This document shows positions 15,850-26,418 of a DNA stretch of 46,966 nucleotides, one piece after another. The translations under genes and the position numbers were made by a program. A model generated the notes under the pieces. It searched no databases. It had not been told where the DNA came from and worked only from the letters and a program-made list of their open reading frames with translations. Within the stretch, counting starts at the first letter, position 1; each line of letters starts with the position of its first letter. The DNA comes from Flavobacteriaceae bacterium. Its GTDB lineage: Bacteria; Bacteroidota; Bacteroidia; Flavobacteriales; Flavobacteriaceae. The stretch is taken from positions 1-46,966 of the forward strand of contig JAHEHF010000017.1 of assembly GCA_024644745.1 (NCBI GenBank), read 5' to 3'.

Positions 15850-17007
15850 TTAATTTAATTTTCTAAAGGTTTTTAACCATCTTTCCGGAAATATCTGATT
15901 ATTCGCTGTTAAATAATCCTGATAGGTACATGGTATTAACGTAGATTTTTCCAAATTATTATGGAAATATTTGATCTCTACCCACCATCTTTCGCTTTTA
16001 TCGCTTTTATAAAAATTGATGGTTTCGTTTTCGACCATTACCATATACTTTTTGTACTTCTTTTTCGATTCAAAGGGGTATTCATCTATCCTGAGATTAC
16101 AACCCTCTATAAAATACCAAATCATCTGTGCCATCAAATGGGCTGTCTGCTCTCTTTGATCATATTTTGGATTGTACTCATAAATACCGAAAGAGGAAAC
16201 TTTTCTGCTGATTCCGGCATAACGGGATATGGCACAGATCTGGTCACCAAATAAACCATTGGGCACGGCATTATTGTTGGCTGGAGCATCGCTCATTCTT
16301 ATGGCACCCATATCAATACTGACAATATCTGCATCTCTTAAAACGGGTTCCACACAAGTGATATCATGATTTACTTCCCCCAGGCGATAAGCTTCAAAAA
16401 ACAATTTATCCATAAGATCAATCTCTTCCTGAGAATTAAAAAAAGTCTGAAAACCGAGATTGCTGTAATTAAACAGGTTGTTCGGCTTATCCATCACTAT
16501 ATAATGCAAATAATTATGCGCATTCAAACCCGGATACATTTCGCCTATGTCAAATCTGTTGTCCACAGAAACAATGTTTAAGGGTTTTTCCATACTGTCG
16601 TATGCCCTGTAGTTGGCATAAGTGATATCCTGGCTGCCCCCAATGATCACAGGAACAATATCCTTACTGATCAGTGTCGACAAAATATCCTGAACAATAA
16701 AATAAGTGTCGCCCGTTTCCTTTCCTTTCGGAATATTTCCCAGATCGGCAATCTTCAGGTGCCAGTTTCCCGGAAACATCTGATAGAGGTATTTCCTCAC
16801 CTTTTCCAGGCTCTTTCCGGTTCCCACATTATCAACAGCTCCTCGCCCTTCCATGACTCCAACAATCGCAATTTGTACGTTTTTAAGATCCGGGATCCCG
16901 TCTTTTTTAGTGTGAATTCGGATTTTCCTTCCAAGGCTCAGGTCAGATTGCAACGCGGTATGGGCAGCTGCCATATCCTCAACAGGTAAAAGAAGATCTA
17001 TACTCAT
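15850..17007 (-). CDS. Arginase-fold (ureohydrolase family) protein with degenerate metal site
   Basis: A 385-residue protein with the ureohydrolase fold order: VPVIIGGSQDITYAN (119-132), IVSVDNRFDIG (145-155) and DIVSIDMGAIRMSDAP (227-242). In arginases, agmatinases and formimidoylglutamases these are GGDHS, DAHxD and SxDxD and hold two manganese ions. Here His in the first motif is Gln126, His in the second is Arg151 and the second Asp in the third is Gly234, so three of six ligands are lost. Databases often label such proteins formimidoylglutamase, but an active hydrolase is doubtful. It lies 154 bases upstream of gldK on the same strand and behind the topA terminator, so it may share the gld transcript. 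Its function is unknown. Confidence 0.8.
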   Translation of the reverse strand: MSIDLLLPVEDMAAAHTALQSDLSLGRKIRIHTKKDGIPDLKNVQIAIVGVMEGRGAVDNVGTGKSLEKVRKYLYQMFPGNWHLKIADLGNIPKGKETGDTYFIVQDILSTLISKDIVPVIIGGSQDITYANYRAYDSMEKPLNIVSVDNRFDIGEMYPGLNAHNYLHYIVMDKPNNLFNYSNLGFQTFFNSQEEIDLMDKLFFEAYRLGEVNHDITCVEPVLRDADIVSIDMGAIRMSDAPANNNAVPNGLFGDQICAISRYAGISRKVSSFGIYEYNPKYDQREQTAHLMAQMIWYFIEGCNLRIDEYPFESKKKYKKYMVMVENETINFYKSDKSERWWVEIKYFHNNLEKSTLIPCTYQDYLTANNQIFPERWLKTFRKLN

Positions 17008-17077
17008 GCGGTTATTGTTAAAAATGAATTTTGCCGCAATGTAATTAAATTTCCCCGTGAATAAAATGAGTGTTTAC

Positions 17078-17116
17078 AAAAAATAAAAAGTCCTTTCAGG
17101 ACGGGGCTGAAAGGAC
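17078..17116 (-). terminator. Terminator of topA
   Basis: A perfect 10-base stem, GTCCTTTCAG (17090-17099) with CTGAAAGGAC (17107-17116), 7-base loop. On the minus strand it is followed by TTTTTATTTTTT (17089-17078). It separates topA from the arginase-fold gene. Confidence 0.9.
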
Positions 17117-17139
17117 GTTGATTTTAAAGATAATGATCC

Positions 17140-19626
17140 CTATTTCTTTTTCGAAACAGGCTTCTTTTTGGTCTTTTTCTTGGGTGCGTTCTTGGCCAGT
17201 ATCTCTTTCACCTCTTCCAGGGTCAAAGCAGCCGCATCAACAGTTTTAGGAATTTCTATTTTGGTTTTCCCTTTCAGTATATTATGGCGGCCCCATCTTG
17301 CTTTTTCCACCCTGATCCCCTCTGATTCCCAGTTATGGACCACTTTTTCAATATCCTTCTTCTTTTTGGCTTCGATCAGTTCAACGATGTCATCATAAGA
17401 GAGATTCTCAAAATCATAACGCCGATTGACATTGACAAAAACATTATTCCATTTAATGAAAGGGCCAAACCTACCAACTCCCTTCTGAACCGGCAATCCT
17501 TCGTACTCTGCAATGGGAGCGTCTGCTTTGCGTTTTGCCTCGATCAGTTCAATCGCTCTTTCTAAAGACACCGACAGAGGATTCTCATTTTTGTCAAGTG
17601 AAACGAACATTTTATCAAATCTCACATAAGGTCCGAATCTACCGTTGGCCACTACAACTTCATCTCCCTCGTAGGTTCCCAGAGATTTTGGCAACCTGAA
17701 AAGGTCCATTGCCTCTTCATAGGTAATATTACCCAGAGTTTGTTCTCCCTGTAAACTCGCAAATTTTGGTTTCTCTTCGTCAGTGGCCTCCCCGATCTGC
17801 ACCATGGCTCCAAATCTGCCCAGACGAGCATAAACATTTTTCCCCGACTCAGGATCAACTCCGAGAAGTCTTTCTCCTTTGGCCCGTTCCGCATTATCTG
17901 AAACGTCCTCGACCTGGTCGTGGAAAGGATGGTAAAAATCTTTGATCACCTCCGTCCAGTTTTCTTTTCCACTCGCAATATCATCAAACTCCTTTTCCAC
18001 ATTGGCCGTAAAACTGAAATCCATAATAGCAGAAAAATTTTCAACCAAAAAGTCATTTACGATCTTCCCTATATCCGTCGGCACTAATTTCCCTTTGTCT
18101 GCCCCCACCTTTTCGGTCAGTGTTTCCACAGATAATGTATCGCTAGACAATGTCAATTGGGTATAATCTCTGTCTTTTCCTTCTATGATTCCTTTAATCA
18201 CATATTCTCTGCGTTGAATGGTGGAAATTGTAGGAGCATATGTTGAAGGACGCCCTATGCCCAATTCTTCCAACTGTCTTACCAGTGATGCCTCCGTAAA
18301 CCTGTAAGGGGCACGGGTATATCTTTCTGTTGCATGAATGTATTTATTTTCAAGAATGTCACTAACGGTCAGCTTTGGCAACATGCCCGCCTGTTCCACG
18401 TCTTCCTGATCATTCCCCTCCAGGTATACTTTCAGGAATCCCTCAAAAGTAATTACTTCGCCATTGGCTGTAAAAATCTCATTGTTTTTATCATTCTTGA
18501 TCCGAACGTTCGTCCTTTCCAGTTTGGCATCGCTCATCTGAGAAGCAAGGGTCCTTTTCCATATCAGATCATATAACCTCGCCTGATCACTTTCTGCCTG
18601 AATAGAACTTGTTCCCATGCTTGTAGGCCTGATGGCCTCATGCGCTTCCTGGGCACCCTTTGACTTGGTGGAATAATTTCTGGGCTTGCTGAAGGCCTCT
18701 CCGTAAGAGGATATGATTTCCTGTTGTGCTTCCTTTTTGGCATCATCAGACAAACTAACACTGTCTGTTCTCATATAGGTGATCAGACCCGCTTCATACA
18801 AACGTTGCGCAACCACCATGGTTTTGGCGACGGGAAAATATAACTTTCTCGATGCTTCCTGCTGCAAAGTTGATGTTGTAAAAGGAGCTGCAGGCGATTT
18901 CTTTGCCGGCTTAACCGAAAGATCATCCACTTCAAAAACAGCTGAAATACATGACTGCAAAAATTTCTCAGCAGCTTTGCGTCCTTTAAAACTCTTTGGC
19001 AGGGAAGCTTTGAATTTCATTCCATCCTTGCTGATGAATTCCCCTACCACTTTGTAAGATGCCACGGGCACAAACGCTTCAATTTCCCTCTCTCGCTCAA
19101 CGATCAACCTCACGGCAACAGACTGTACCCTTCCTGCCGACAAGCCTCCTTTCACTTTTTTCCAAAGCACTGGGGAAAGCTCATAACCAACCAATCGGTC
19201 CAGAACCCTTCTGGCCTGCTGTGCATTGACCAGGTTATAATTAATGGATCTTGGATTCTCTATGGCATTCAGAATTGCTTTTTTGGTGATCTCGTGAAAA
19301 ACGATCCTTTTTGTCTTGTCATCTTTTAGCTTTAATTGTTCGAACAAGTGCCAGGCAATGGCCTCTCCCTCACGATCCTCATCACTGGCCAACCAGACCG
19401 TATCAGCTTTCTTGGCCAGGGACTTTAATTTTTTTACTACTGCCTTTTTATCGGAAGAAACATTATAAACGGGTTTAAAATCTCCATCCACATTAACCCC
19501 TAACTCTTTAGATGGCAGGTCAGCAATGTGACCAAAACTTGATTCAACAACATAATCCTTTCCTAAAAATTTCTCTATGGTCTTGGCCTTTGCGGGCGAC
19601 TCTACTATGACTAAATTCTTTGACAT
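17140..19626 (-). CDS. topA: DNA topoisomerase I
   Basis: An 828-residue type IA topoisomerase that relaxes negative supercoils. The Toprim domain (1-150) has Glu9 in VIVESPAKAKTIEKF and the metal motif DEDREGE (82-88). GLSAGRVQSVAVRLI (161-175) is the conserved domain IV region and LITYMRTDS holds the nucleophile Tyr284. The C-terminal part lacks the four-cysteine zinc fingers of E. coli TopA and instead carries repeats of the GRFGPYVRF type (e.g. GRFGAMVQIG, GRFGPYVRFD, GRFGPFIKWN) and a lysine-rich end, as usual in Bacteroidota. It is divergent from miaB, with its own -7 box and terminator. Confidence 0.97.
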   Translation of the reverse strand: MSKNLVIVESPAKAKTIEKFLGKDYVVESSFGHIADLPSKELGVNVDGDFKPVYNVSSDKKAVVKKLKSLAKKADTVWLASDEDREGEAIAWHLFEQLKLKDDKTKRIVFHEITKKAILNAIENPRSINYNLVNAQQARRVLDRLVGYELSPVLWKKVKGGLSAGRVQSVAVRLIVEREREIEAFVPVASYKVVGEFISKDGMKFKASLPKSFKGRKAAEKFLQSCISAVFEVDDLSVKPAKKSPAAPFTTSTLQQEASRKLYFPVAKTMVVAQRLYEAGLITYMRTDSVSLSDDAKKEAQQEIISSYGEAFSKPRNYSTKSKGAQEAHEAIRPTSMGTSSIQAESDQARLYDLIWKRTLASQMSDAKLERTNVRIKNDKNNEIFTANGEVITFEGFLKVYLEGNDQEDVEQAGMLPKLTVSDILENKYIHATERYTRAPYRFTEASLVRQLEELGIGRPSTYAPTISTIQRREYVIKGIIEGKDRDYTQLTLSSDTLSVETLTEKVGADKGKLVPTDIGKIVNDFLVENFSAIMDFSFTANVEKEFDDIASGKENWTEVIKDFYHPFHDQVEDVSDNAERAKGERLLGVDPESGKNVYARLGRFGAMVQIGEATDEEKPKFASLQGEQTLGNITYEEAMDLFRLPKSLGTYEGDEVVVANGRFGPYVRFDKMFVSLDKNENPLSVSLERAIELIEAKRKADAPIAEYEGLPVQKGVGRFGPFIKWNNVFVNVNRRYDFENLSYDDIVELIEAKKKKDIEKVVHNWESEGIRVEKARWGRHNILKGKTKIEIPKTVDAAALTLEEVKEILAKNAPKKKTKKKPVSKKK

Positions 19627-19700
19627 CTACCTAATTTAATGAAGGATCCATTCTAAAAATGATGGATTCTACTTCTGTTAAAAACCCTTTTTTGAGATTG

Positions 19701-19708
19701 CAAAAGTA
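19701..19708 (-). promoter_or_regulatory. -7 box for topA
   Basis: The minus strand reads TACTTTTG followed by CA, an exact TAnnTTTG element, about 75 bases before the topA start. No clear TTG was found at the expected distance. Confidence 0.5.
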
Positions 19709-19827
19709 TATAGAATTTTTTAAACCATATTTTATTCGACTTAAAAATCCCTGTCTGCCCAAAGATTATCGGTCTTTTTCAAATGTAATTTTTATGCCAA
19801 AATGTCAGAATAAATAAAATTTGATCG

Positions 19828-19835
19828 TATCTTTG
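19828..19835 (+). promoter_or_regulatory. -7 box for the miaB operon
   Basis: TATCTTTG followed by CA is the most common flavobacterial -7 form; it lies 20 bases before the miaB start codon. The upstream box is not clear. Confidence 0.6.
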
Positions 19836-19854
19836 CACACCCAAAAAAGAGAAA

Positions 19855-21294
19855 ATGGCAAGTGAAAATATAATTGAGGAAAAAAAACAGGGACAAGCCC
19901 TGATCACTGAAAAAAAAGCGGGTAACCATAAAAAACTATTTATAGAAAGTTATGGCTGCCAGATGAATTTGAATGACAGTGAGATCGTTGCTTCTATTCT
20001 TGCCGATGAAGGATTTAATACGACGCACCTGCTGGAAGAAGCTGACCTGGTGCTGGTCAACACTTGCTCGATTAGAGAAAAAGCCGAACAAACGATTCGA
20101 AAAAGGCTGCAAAAATACAACCGTGTGAAAAGAATCAATCCGGATATGAAAATCGGGGTGTTAGGATGCATGGCAGAAAGGCTTAAAACAAAATTTCTGG
20201 AAGAGGAAAAAATGGTTGACCTGGTTGTGGGACCAGATGCCTACCGTGACCTGCCAAATCTTGTCAAAGAAATAGAAAGCGGTAAAGACGCGATCAACGT
20301 AATTTTATCAAAAGAAGAAACCTACGGAGACGTTACGCCGGTTCGCCTGAATACCAATGGGGTTTCGGCTTTTATATCGATCACAAGAGGCTGCGACAAT
20401 ATGTGTACTTTTTGTGTTGTGCCTTTTACAAGGGGTAGAGAAAGAAGCCGGGATCCTAAAAGTATTATTGACGAGGCCCTGGATCTGAGAGACAAAGGTT
20501 ATAAAGAAATTACCTTACTGGGTCAAAATGTCGATTCTTATTTATGGTACGGAGGCGGATTGAAAAAAGATTTTAAAAATGCTTCTGAAATTGCACAGGC
20601 CACCGCGGTGGACTTTGCAAAGCTGCTCGAGATGGTTGCTTTGGCCGTACCGCAAATCAGAATAAGGTTTGCAACTTCCAATCCGCAGGACATGAGTATT
20701 GACGTACTTCACAGTATGGCCAAATACGACAATATCTGTAAATACATTCACCTTCCGGTTCAAACAGGAAGCAGCAGAATGTTGGAGCGGATGAACAGAC
20801 AGCATACACGAGAAGAATACATGACACTGATTGACAACATTCGAAAGATCATTCCAGACTGCGCGATTTCTCAGGACATGATTACCGGATTTTGTGGTGA
20901 GACAGAGGAGGACCACCTGCAAACCCTTTCTTTGATGGAGTATGTCAAATACGATTTCGGATTCATGTTCGCTTATTCTGAAAGGCCTGGAACCCTGGCT
21001 GCAAAGAAAATGGAAGATGATGTGCCTTTGGAAACCAAAAAAAGAAGGCTTTCAGAGATCATTCATTTACAGCAGAAACACGGTCTTTTCCGAATGGAAC
21101 AATTTGTTGGAAAAACAGTGGAGATATTAATTGAAGGGGATTCAAAAAAATCAAGTGATCAGTGGATGGGAAGGAATTCTCAAAATGCCGTAGCCGTTTT
21201 CCCAAAAAGTGACGAGAAAGTGGGAGATACGGTGATGGTGCATATTGAAGATTGTACCTCAGCGACCTTGATTGGCAGACGTTCCTTTGACTGA
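19855..21294 (+). CDS. miaB: tRNA-2-methylthio-N6-dimethylallyladenosine synthase MiaB
   Basis: A 479-residue radical SAM methylthiotransferase that adds the 2-methylthio group to i6A37 of tRNAs reading U-starting codons. The N-terminal UPF0004 domain has Cys35, Cys71 and Cys105 for the auxiliary iron-sulfur cluster. The radical SAM cluster is Cys180-x3-Cys184-x2-Cys187 (RGCDNMCTFCVVPFTRG). A TRAM domain with the RNA-binding fold fills the last 65 or so residues. The first 25 residues are a charged extension. It heads a run including the sigma-54 activator (48-base gap), lptE, a TPR-like gene and secG. Confidence 0.96.
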   Translation: MASENIIEEKKQGQALITEKKAGNHKKLFIESYGCQMNLNDSEIVASILADEGFNTTHLLEEADLVLVNTCSIREKAEQTIRKRLQKYNRVKRINPDMKIGVLGCMAERLKTKFLEEEKMVDLVVGPDAYRDLPNLVKEIESGKDAINVILSKEETYGDVTPVRLNTNGVSAFISITRGCDNMCTFCVVPFTRGRERSRDPKSIIDEALDLRDKGYKEITLLGQNVDSYLWYGGGLKKDFKNASEIAQATAVDFAKLLEMVALAVPQIRIRFATSNPQDMSIDVLHSMAKYDNICKYIHLPVQTGSSRMLERMNRQHTREEYMTLIDNIRKIIPDCAISQDMITGFCGETEEDHLQTLSLMEYVKYDFGFMFAYSERPGTLAAKKMEDDVPLETKKRRLSEIIHLQQKHGLFRMEQFVGKTVEILIEGDSKKSSDQWMGRNSQNAVAVFPKSDEKVGDTVMVHIEDCTSATLIGRRSFD

Positions 21295-21342
21295 TTCTAA
21301 TAAAAAATACTGCTGTTGGCACAGCTTAAAAAATTAACGCTT

Positions 21343-22584
21343 ATGGACTCCTTACAAACCATAAAACAACGCTTCGGAATTATCGGTAACAACAACCAGC
21401 TAAATTTGGCCCTTCAAAAAGCCATGCGGGTGGCCCCAACCGATATCTCTGTGCTTGTCACAGGTGAAAGTGGCGTGGGTAAGGAAGCCATCCCAAAGAT
21501 CATCCATAGCTTATCACACCGAAAACATGCCAAGTATATTGCAGTGAATTGTGGTGCCATTCCGGAAGGAACCATAGACAGTGAACTTTTTGGCCATGAA
21601 AAAGGATCCTTTACTGGTGCTTCGGCAACCCGTAGCGGTTATTTTGAGGTGGCTGACGGGGGTACCATCTTTCTGGATGAAGTAGGTGAATTGCCGCTGA
21701 CCACCCAGGTCCGGTTGCTCCGTGTTTTGGAAAACGGGGAATTTTTAAAAGTTGGGTCATCCAAAGTACAGAAAACCAATGTGAGAATTGTTGCTGCAAC
21801 GAACCTGAACATGGAACAGGCCATAAAAAAAGGCAAGTTCAGAGAAGATTTGTACTACAGATTGAGTACGGTTGAAATTCATCTTCCTCCGCTCAGGAAC
21901 CGGACTGATGACATTCATTTATTGTTCAGAAAATTTGCTGCTGATTTTGCTCAGAAATACAATATGCCCACAATTCGGCTTGAGGACGATGCAGTGGAAA
22001 TGCTTATTTCCAACCAGTGGAAAGGAAATATCCGACAGCTCAAAAACCTTGCTGAGCAAATATCCGTCATAGAGCAAAACAGGATCATCAGCAAAAGCGT
22101 TCTGAGAACCTACCTGCCTGATGCCAATCAAAATTTACCTGCTATCATCTCTGAAAAAAAACAGGACGGAGATTTCGCCAATGAGCGGGAAATTCTGTAC
22201 AAGATTCTTTTTGACATGAGAAATGACCTCACCGATCTGAAGAAACTAACCCAGGAACTGATCAAAGAGGAAGCGAGACATCAACCCAAGGAAAAAACAC
22301 AATTACTGATTGACAAGATCTATGGAAAAGCTGAGGATCAAAAAAGCGGCAAAACCCTAGAATTCATTAATGAGGGCGATGATGAACCCTTTGAACAGCA
22401 TCCTTCCATGGTTTCCTTCGACGACGCTGAAACCATTGAAGAAACAGTTTCTCTGCAGGAAAAAGAGATTGAAATGATCAAACAGGCCTTAGAGCGCAAC
22501 AGAGGAAAAAGAAAACTGGCAGCCAAAGAGTTAGGTATTTCAGAAAGGACCCTGTACCGAAAAATAAACCAATATAATTTGTGA
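21343..22584 (+). CDS. Sigma-54-interacting transcriptional activator without receiver domain
   Basis: A 413-residue protein from ATG 21343; a TTG at 21316 would add nine residues. The AAA+ domain begins almost at the N terminus: Walker A GESGVGKE (41-48), GSFTGA (88-93, the sigma-54 contact loop, normally GAFTGA) and Walker B IFLDE (Asp112-Glu113), then REDLYYRL and RNRTDD. A linker of about 110 residues leads to a Fis-type helix-turn-helix at the end (KLAAKELGISERTLYRKI). There is no response-regulator, GAF or PAS domain, so control must come from the protein level, a partner or the linker. It is placed between miaB and lptE. Family assignment is firm; target promoters are unknown. Confidence 0.93.
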   Translation: MDSLQTIKQRFGIIGNNNQLNLALQKAMRVAPTDISVLVTGESGVGKEAIPKIIHSLSHRKHAKYIAVNCGAIPEGTIDSELFGHEKGSFTGASATRSGYFEVADGGTIFLDEVGELPLTTQVRLLRVLENGEFLKVGSSKVQKTNVRIVAATNLNMEQAIKKGKFREDLYYRLSTVEIHLPPLRNRTDDIHLLFRKFAADFAQKYNMPTIRLEDDAVEMLISNQWKGNIRQLKNLAEQISVIEQNRIISKSVLRTYLPDANQNLPAIISEKKQDGDFANEREILYKILFDMRNDLTDLKKLTQELIKEEARHQPKEKTQLLIDKIYGKAEDQKSGKTLEFINEGDDEPFEQHPSMVSFDDAETIEETVSLQEKEIEMIKQALERNRGKRKLAAKELGISERTLYRKINQYNL

Positions 22585-22691
22585 TTTCAAAGCTTTAATT
22601 GTTTATTTGTTGAACTGTATTAATTAATGGTCTGAAGATTGTCAAACCGGCGATCCTTAAGCAATAAACCGATAATCTTCTCTTTCAGCAT

Positions 22692-23195
22692 ATGAAAAAA
22701 ATTCTTTTACGTTTCGGGTTCTTACTCTTCCTACTTCCGTTGGGATGCGGCGTTTATTCTTTTACAGGAGGAAGCACGGGAGATGCCGAAACGGTGCAAA
22801 TCGATTATTTTCCGAATATGGCGGTTCTCGTCGAACCAACACTGAGTCAGGAATTTACTCTGGCACTTCAGGATCGCTTTCTGAGACAGACCAATCTAAA
22901 ATTAACTGATACCGGTGGGGATCTTCGATTTGAGGGAGAGATCACCCAATACAGAATTATTCCAATAGCGGCTACAGCAGATCAAACCGCGGCCCAAAAC
23001 AGGCTCACAATTGGTGTAAAGGTTCGTTATTACAACAGGCTCATAGAGGAGGATAATTTTGAACAGACTTTTTCTTTCTACAGTGATTATGATGGGAGTC
23101 TTCAGTTGACCGGAAGTGTACTGGAAAGTGCCTATGAAGAGATTTTTGAAAGGATTACCCAGGATATTTTTAATGCAGCCGTTGCTAAATGGTAA
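22692..23195 (+). CDS. lptE: LptE family LPS-assembly lipoprotein
   Basis: A 167-residue lipoprotein: signal ending LPLGC (Cys19), followed directly by GVYSFTG, the start typical of Bacteroidota LptE (CGxYSFxG). The mature part alternates strands and helices as in LptE (TVQIDYFPNMA, EPTLSQEFTLALQDRFLRQTNLKL, GEITQYRIIPIAA). LptE plugs the LptD barrel in the outer membrane and helps insert lipopolysaccharide. The downstream gene starts six bases after its stop. The assignment rests on this layout and on the neighbouring sigma-54 activator and secG genes, a common arrangement in Flavobacteriia. Confidence 0.85.
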   Translation: MKKILLRFGFLLFLLPLGCGVYSFTGGSTGDAETVQIDYFPNMAVLVEPTLSQEFTLALQDRFLRQTNLKLTDTGGDLRFEGEITQYRIIPIAATADQTAAQNRLTIGVKVRYYNRLIEEDNFEQTFSFYSDYDGSLQLTGSVLESAYEEIFERITQDIFNAAVAKW

Positions 23196-23201
23196 AAACA
23201 G

Positions 23202-23969
23202 ATGAACTTAATTGAATTCAATAGCATAATTTCCAGCCCGGGCCATATTGAAAAGGCTCACATCAATGAGCTGCATCAGATTATTGAATCTTACCCCTAT
23301 TTTCAACTTGCCCATTTTTTGCACCTCAACGGTTTAAAGAAGCACCACAGTTTTAAGTACAATGATTATCTGAAAAAGACGGCAGCCTATACCACTGATC
23401 GTGCTGTTCTTTTTGATTATATCACCATAAATGACCTTGACATTCACCCTGCTCCCAAACAAGAGCAGATGATACCCGAAACAGAAACGATCAAACCTGC
23501 TGATGAATCTTATGATGCAGATGACGTTTCACCCGAAGCCACTTTGAATGTCGGTGCCCCGCTGCAATTTAAAAGGGATGAATCTTATTCTTTCAGAGAG
23601 TGGCTGCAATTGAGCGAATTTTCACCGATTGATCGGGAGGAAGACATGGTTGAAAAAGACCAGAGTGCTATACGAGACATAGCAGATGCGCCCGGCAGGA
23701 AGCGCAGCCAGATGGATCTGATTGATCGATTTATCGCCAATAATCCAAAAATAAGTCCTTCATTATCTGATACTTATTCAGATGCAACCTTTGACAGCGT
23801 CACAGAGAATGACAACCTGATGACAGAAACCCTTGCCCATGTTTACATTGAGCAAAAAAAGTATAAAAAAGCAATTACTGCATTTACCATTTTAAGTTTG
23901 AAATATCCGGAAAAAAGTAGTTTCTTTGCACTCCAAATTGAAGCAATCAAAAAATTGCAAGAAAAATAA
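23202..23969 (+). CDS. Uncharacterised TPR-like protein
   Basis: A 255-residue protein without signal peptide or membrane span. The N terminus is helical (NLIEFNSIISSPGHIEKAHINELHQIIESYPYFQLAHFLHLNGLKKH) and looks like a degenerate TPR pair. Residues about 85-190 are acidic and probably flexible, with SFREWLQLSEF and RKRSQMDLIDRFIANNPKISP inside. The last 50 residues hold one clear TPR (ETLAHVYIEQKKYKKAITAFTILSLKYPEK). It is tightly packed between lptE (6 bases) and secG (8 bases), so probably co-translated with envelope genes. I do not recognise a named family beyond this flavobacterial type; a scaffold or adaptor role is only a guess. Confidence 0.8.
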   Translation: MNLIEFNSIISSPGHIEKAHINELHQIIESYPYFQLAHFLHLNGLKKHHSFKYNDYLKKTAAYTTDRAVLFDYITINDLDIHPAPKQEQMIPETETIKPADESYDADDVSPEATLNVGAPLQFKRDESYSFREWLQLSEFSPIDREEDMVEKDQSAIRDIADAPGRKRSQMDLIDRFIANNPKISPSLSDTYSDATFDSVTENDNLMTETLAHVYIEQKKYKKAITAFTILSLKYPEKSSFFALQIEAIKKLQEK

Positions 23970-23977
23970 TATAGATT

Positions 23978-24316
23978 ATGTCGTACTTTTTATTTTTAAT
24001 TTTGATCATCATCGTTTCGCTATTACTTATTTTGGTAATCATGGTGCAAAACCCTAAAGGAGGGGGCTTGTCCTCATCATTCGGAGGAGGCGGTTCTCAA
24101 AGTCTTGGAGGAGTTCAAAATACGACCAATTTCCTGGACAAAAGTACCTGGACGCTGGCCATCGCATTATTTGCATTGATCCTTTTATCAAACTTTTCCA
24201 TCCCAAGGGCAGGTGTTGACATGGAATCGGAAACAGAAGGAATCATTAATGAAAGAGAAGTGCTGGATACACCACCGACTCTTGATACTGACAAATTAAT
24301 TGACAGTTCAAATTAA
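23978..24316 (+). CDS. secG: Preprotein translocase subunit SecG
   Basis: A 112-residue membrane protein with two spans (about 3-22 and 57-73). The connecting loop has the SecG signature VMVQNPKGGGLSSSFGGGGSQSLGG. SecG joins SecY and SecE in the protein-conducting channel and aids SecA-driven translocation. The acidic C-terminal tail of about 35 residues is longer than in E. coli but normal in Bacteroidota. It is the last gene before the terminator at 24337-24370; secE lies elsewhere in this window. Confidence 0.95.
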   Translation: MSYFLFLILIIIVSLLLILVIMVQNPKGGGLSSSFGGGGSQSLGGVQNTTNFLDKSTWTLAIALFALILLSNFSIPRAGVDMESETEGIINEREVLDTPPTLDTDKLIDSSN

Positions 24317-24336
24317 GAACCTAAAACTTGAATCAG

Positions 24337-24370
24337 AATGCCAACGTAATGACACGTTGGCATTTTTTTT
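24337..24370 (+). terminator. Terminator after secG
   Basis: AATGCCAACGT (24337-24347) pairs with ACGTTGGCATT (24354-24364) across a 6-base loop and runs into eight T. It ends the miaB-secG run before the groES promoter. Confidence 0.92.
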
Positions 24371-24375
24371 TCTTA

Positions 24376-24408
24376 TTTGTCAGATTTTTGACAATGGCAA
24401 TATTTTTG
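24376..24408 (+). promoter_or_regulatory. groESL promoter
   Basis: TTTG (24376-24379), 21 bases, then TATTTTTG (24401-24408): a full match to the flavobacterial housekeeping promoter, 42 bases before groES. I saw no CIRCE inverted repeat in the leader. Confidence 0.7.
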
Positions 24409-24450
24409 CTCAATTGAAGGAAAGTAATTAATAACCTAAAATTATATATA

Positions 24451-24729
24451 ATGAGTACATTAACAATTAAACCTCTTGCAGATAGAGTTCTTGTTGAGCC
24501 TTTAGCGGCTGAATCGAAAACAGCTTCAGGAATTTACATCCCTGATTCAGCAAAAGAAAAACCCCAACAAGGAAAGGTCGTGGCTGTAGGCAATGGCACC
24601 AAAGATGAACCCTTGACAGTTAAGGTCGGGGACACTGTTCTTTACGGTAAGTTTGCCGGAACAGAATTAAAGCTTGAGGGTGCTGACTACCTTATAATGA
24701 GAGAAAGTGATATTTTCGCAATTCTTTAA
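24451..24729 (+). CDS. groES: Co-chaperonin GroES
   Basis: A 92-residue protein, the family length. It starts with the standard [12 protein letters not shown] and has the mobile loop [30 protein letters not shown] (about 19-48), which contacts GroEL, followed by [30 protein letters not shown]. GroES caps the GroEL cage during ATP-driven protein folding in the cytoplasm. groEL follows 30 bases downstream in the same operon. Confidence 0.98.
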   Translation: MSTLTIKPLADRVLVEPLAAESKTASGIYIPDSAKEKPQQGKVVAVGNGTKDEPLTVKVGDTVLYGKFAGTELKLEGADYLIMRESDIFAIL

Positions 24730-24756
24730 TCCTAATTTAAAATTTAAAATCAATAA

Positions 24757-26394
<1,638 letters not shown>

Positions 26395-26418
26395 ATAAAA
26401 AAATTCTTTTTGAAAAAG

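Noticed and set aside
24409-24450. A CIRCE heat-shock operator before groES
   Set aside because: No TTAGCACTC-type inverted repeat is present in the leader.
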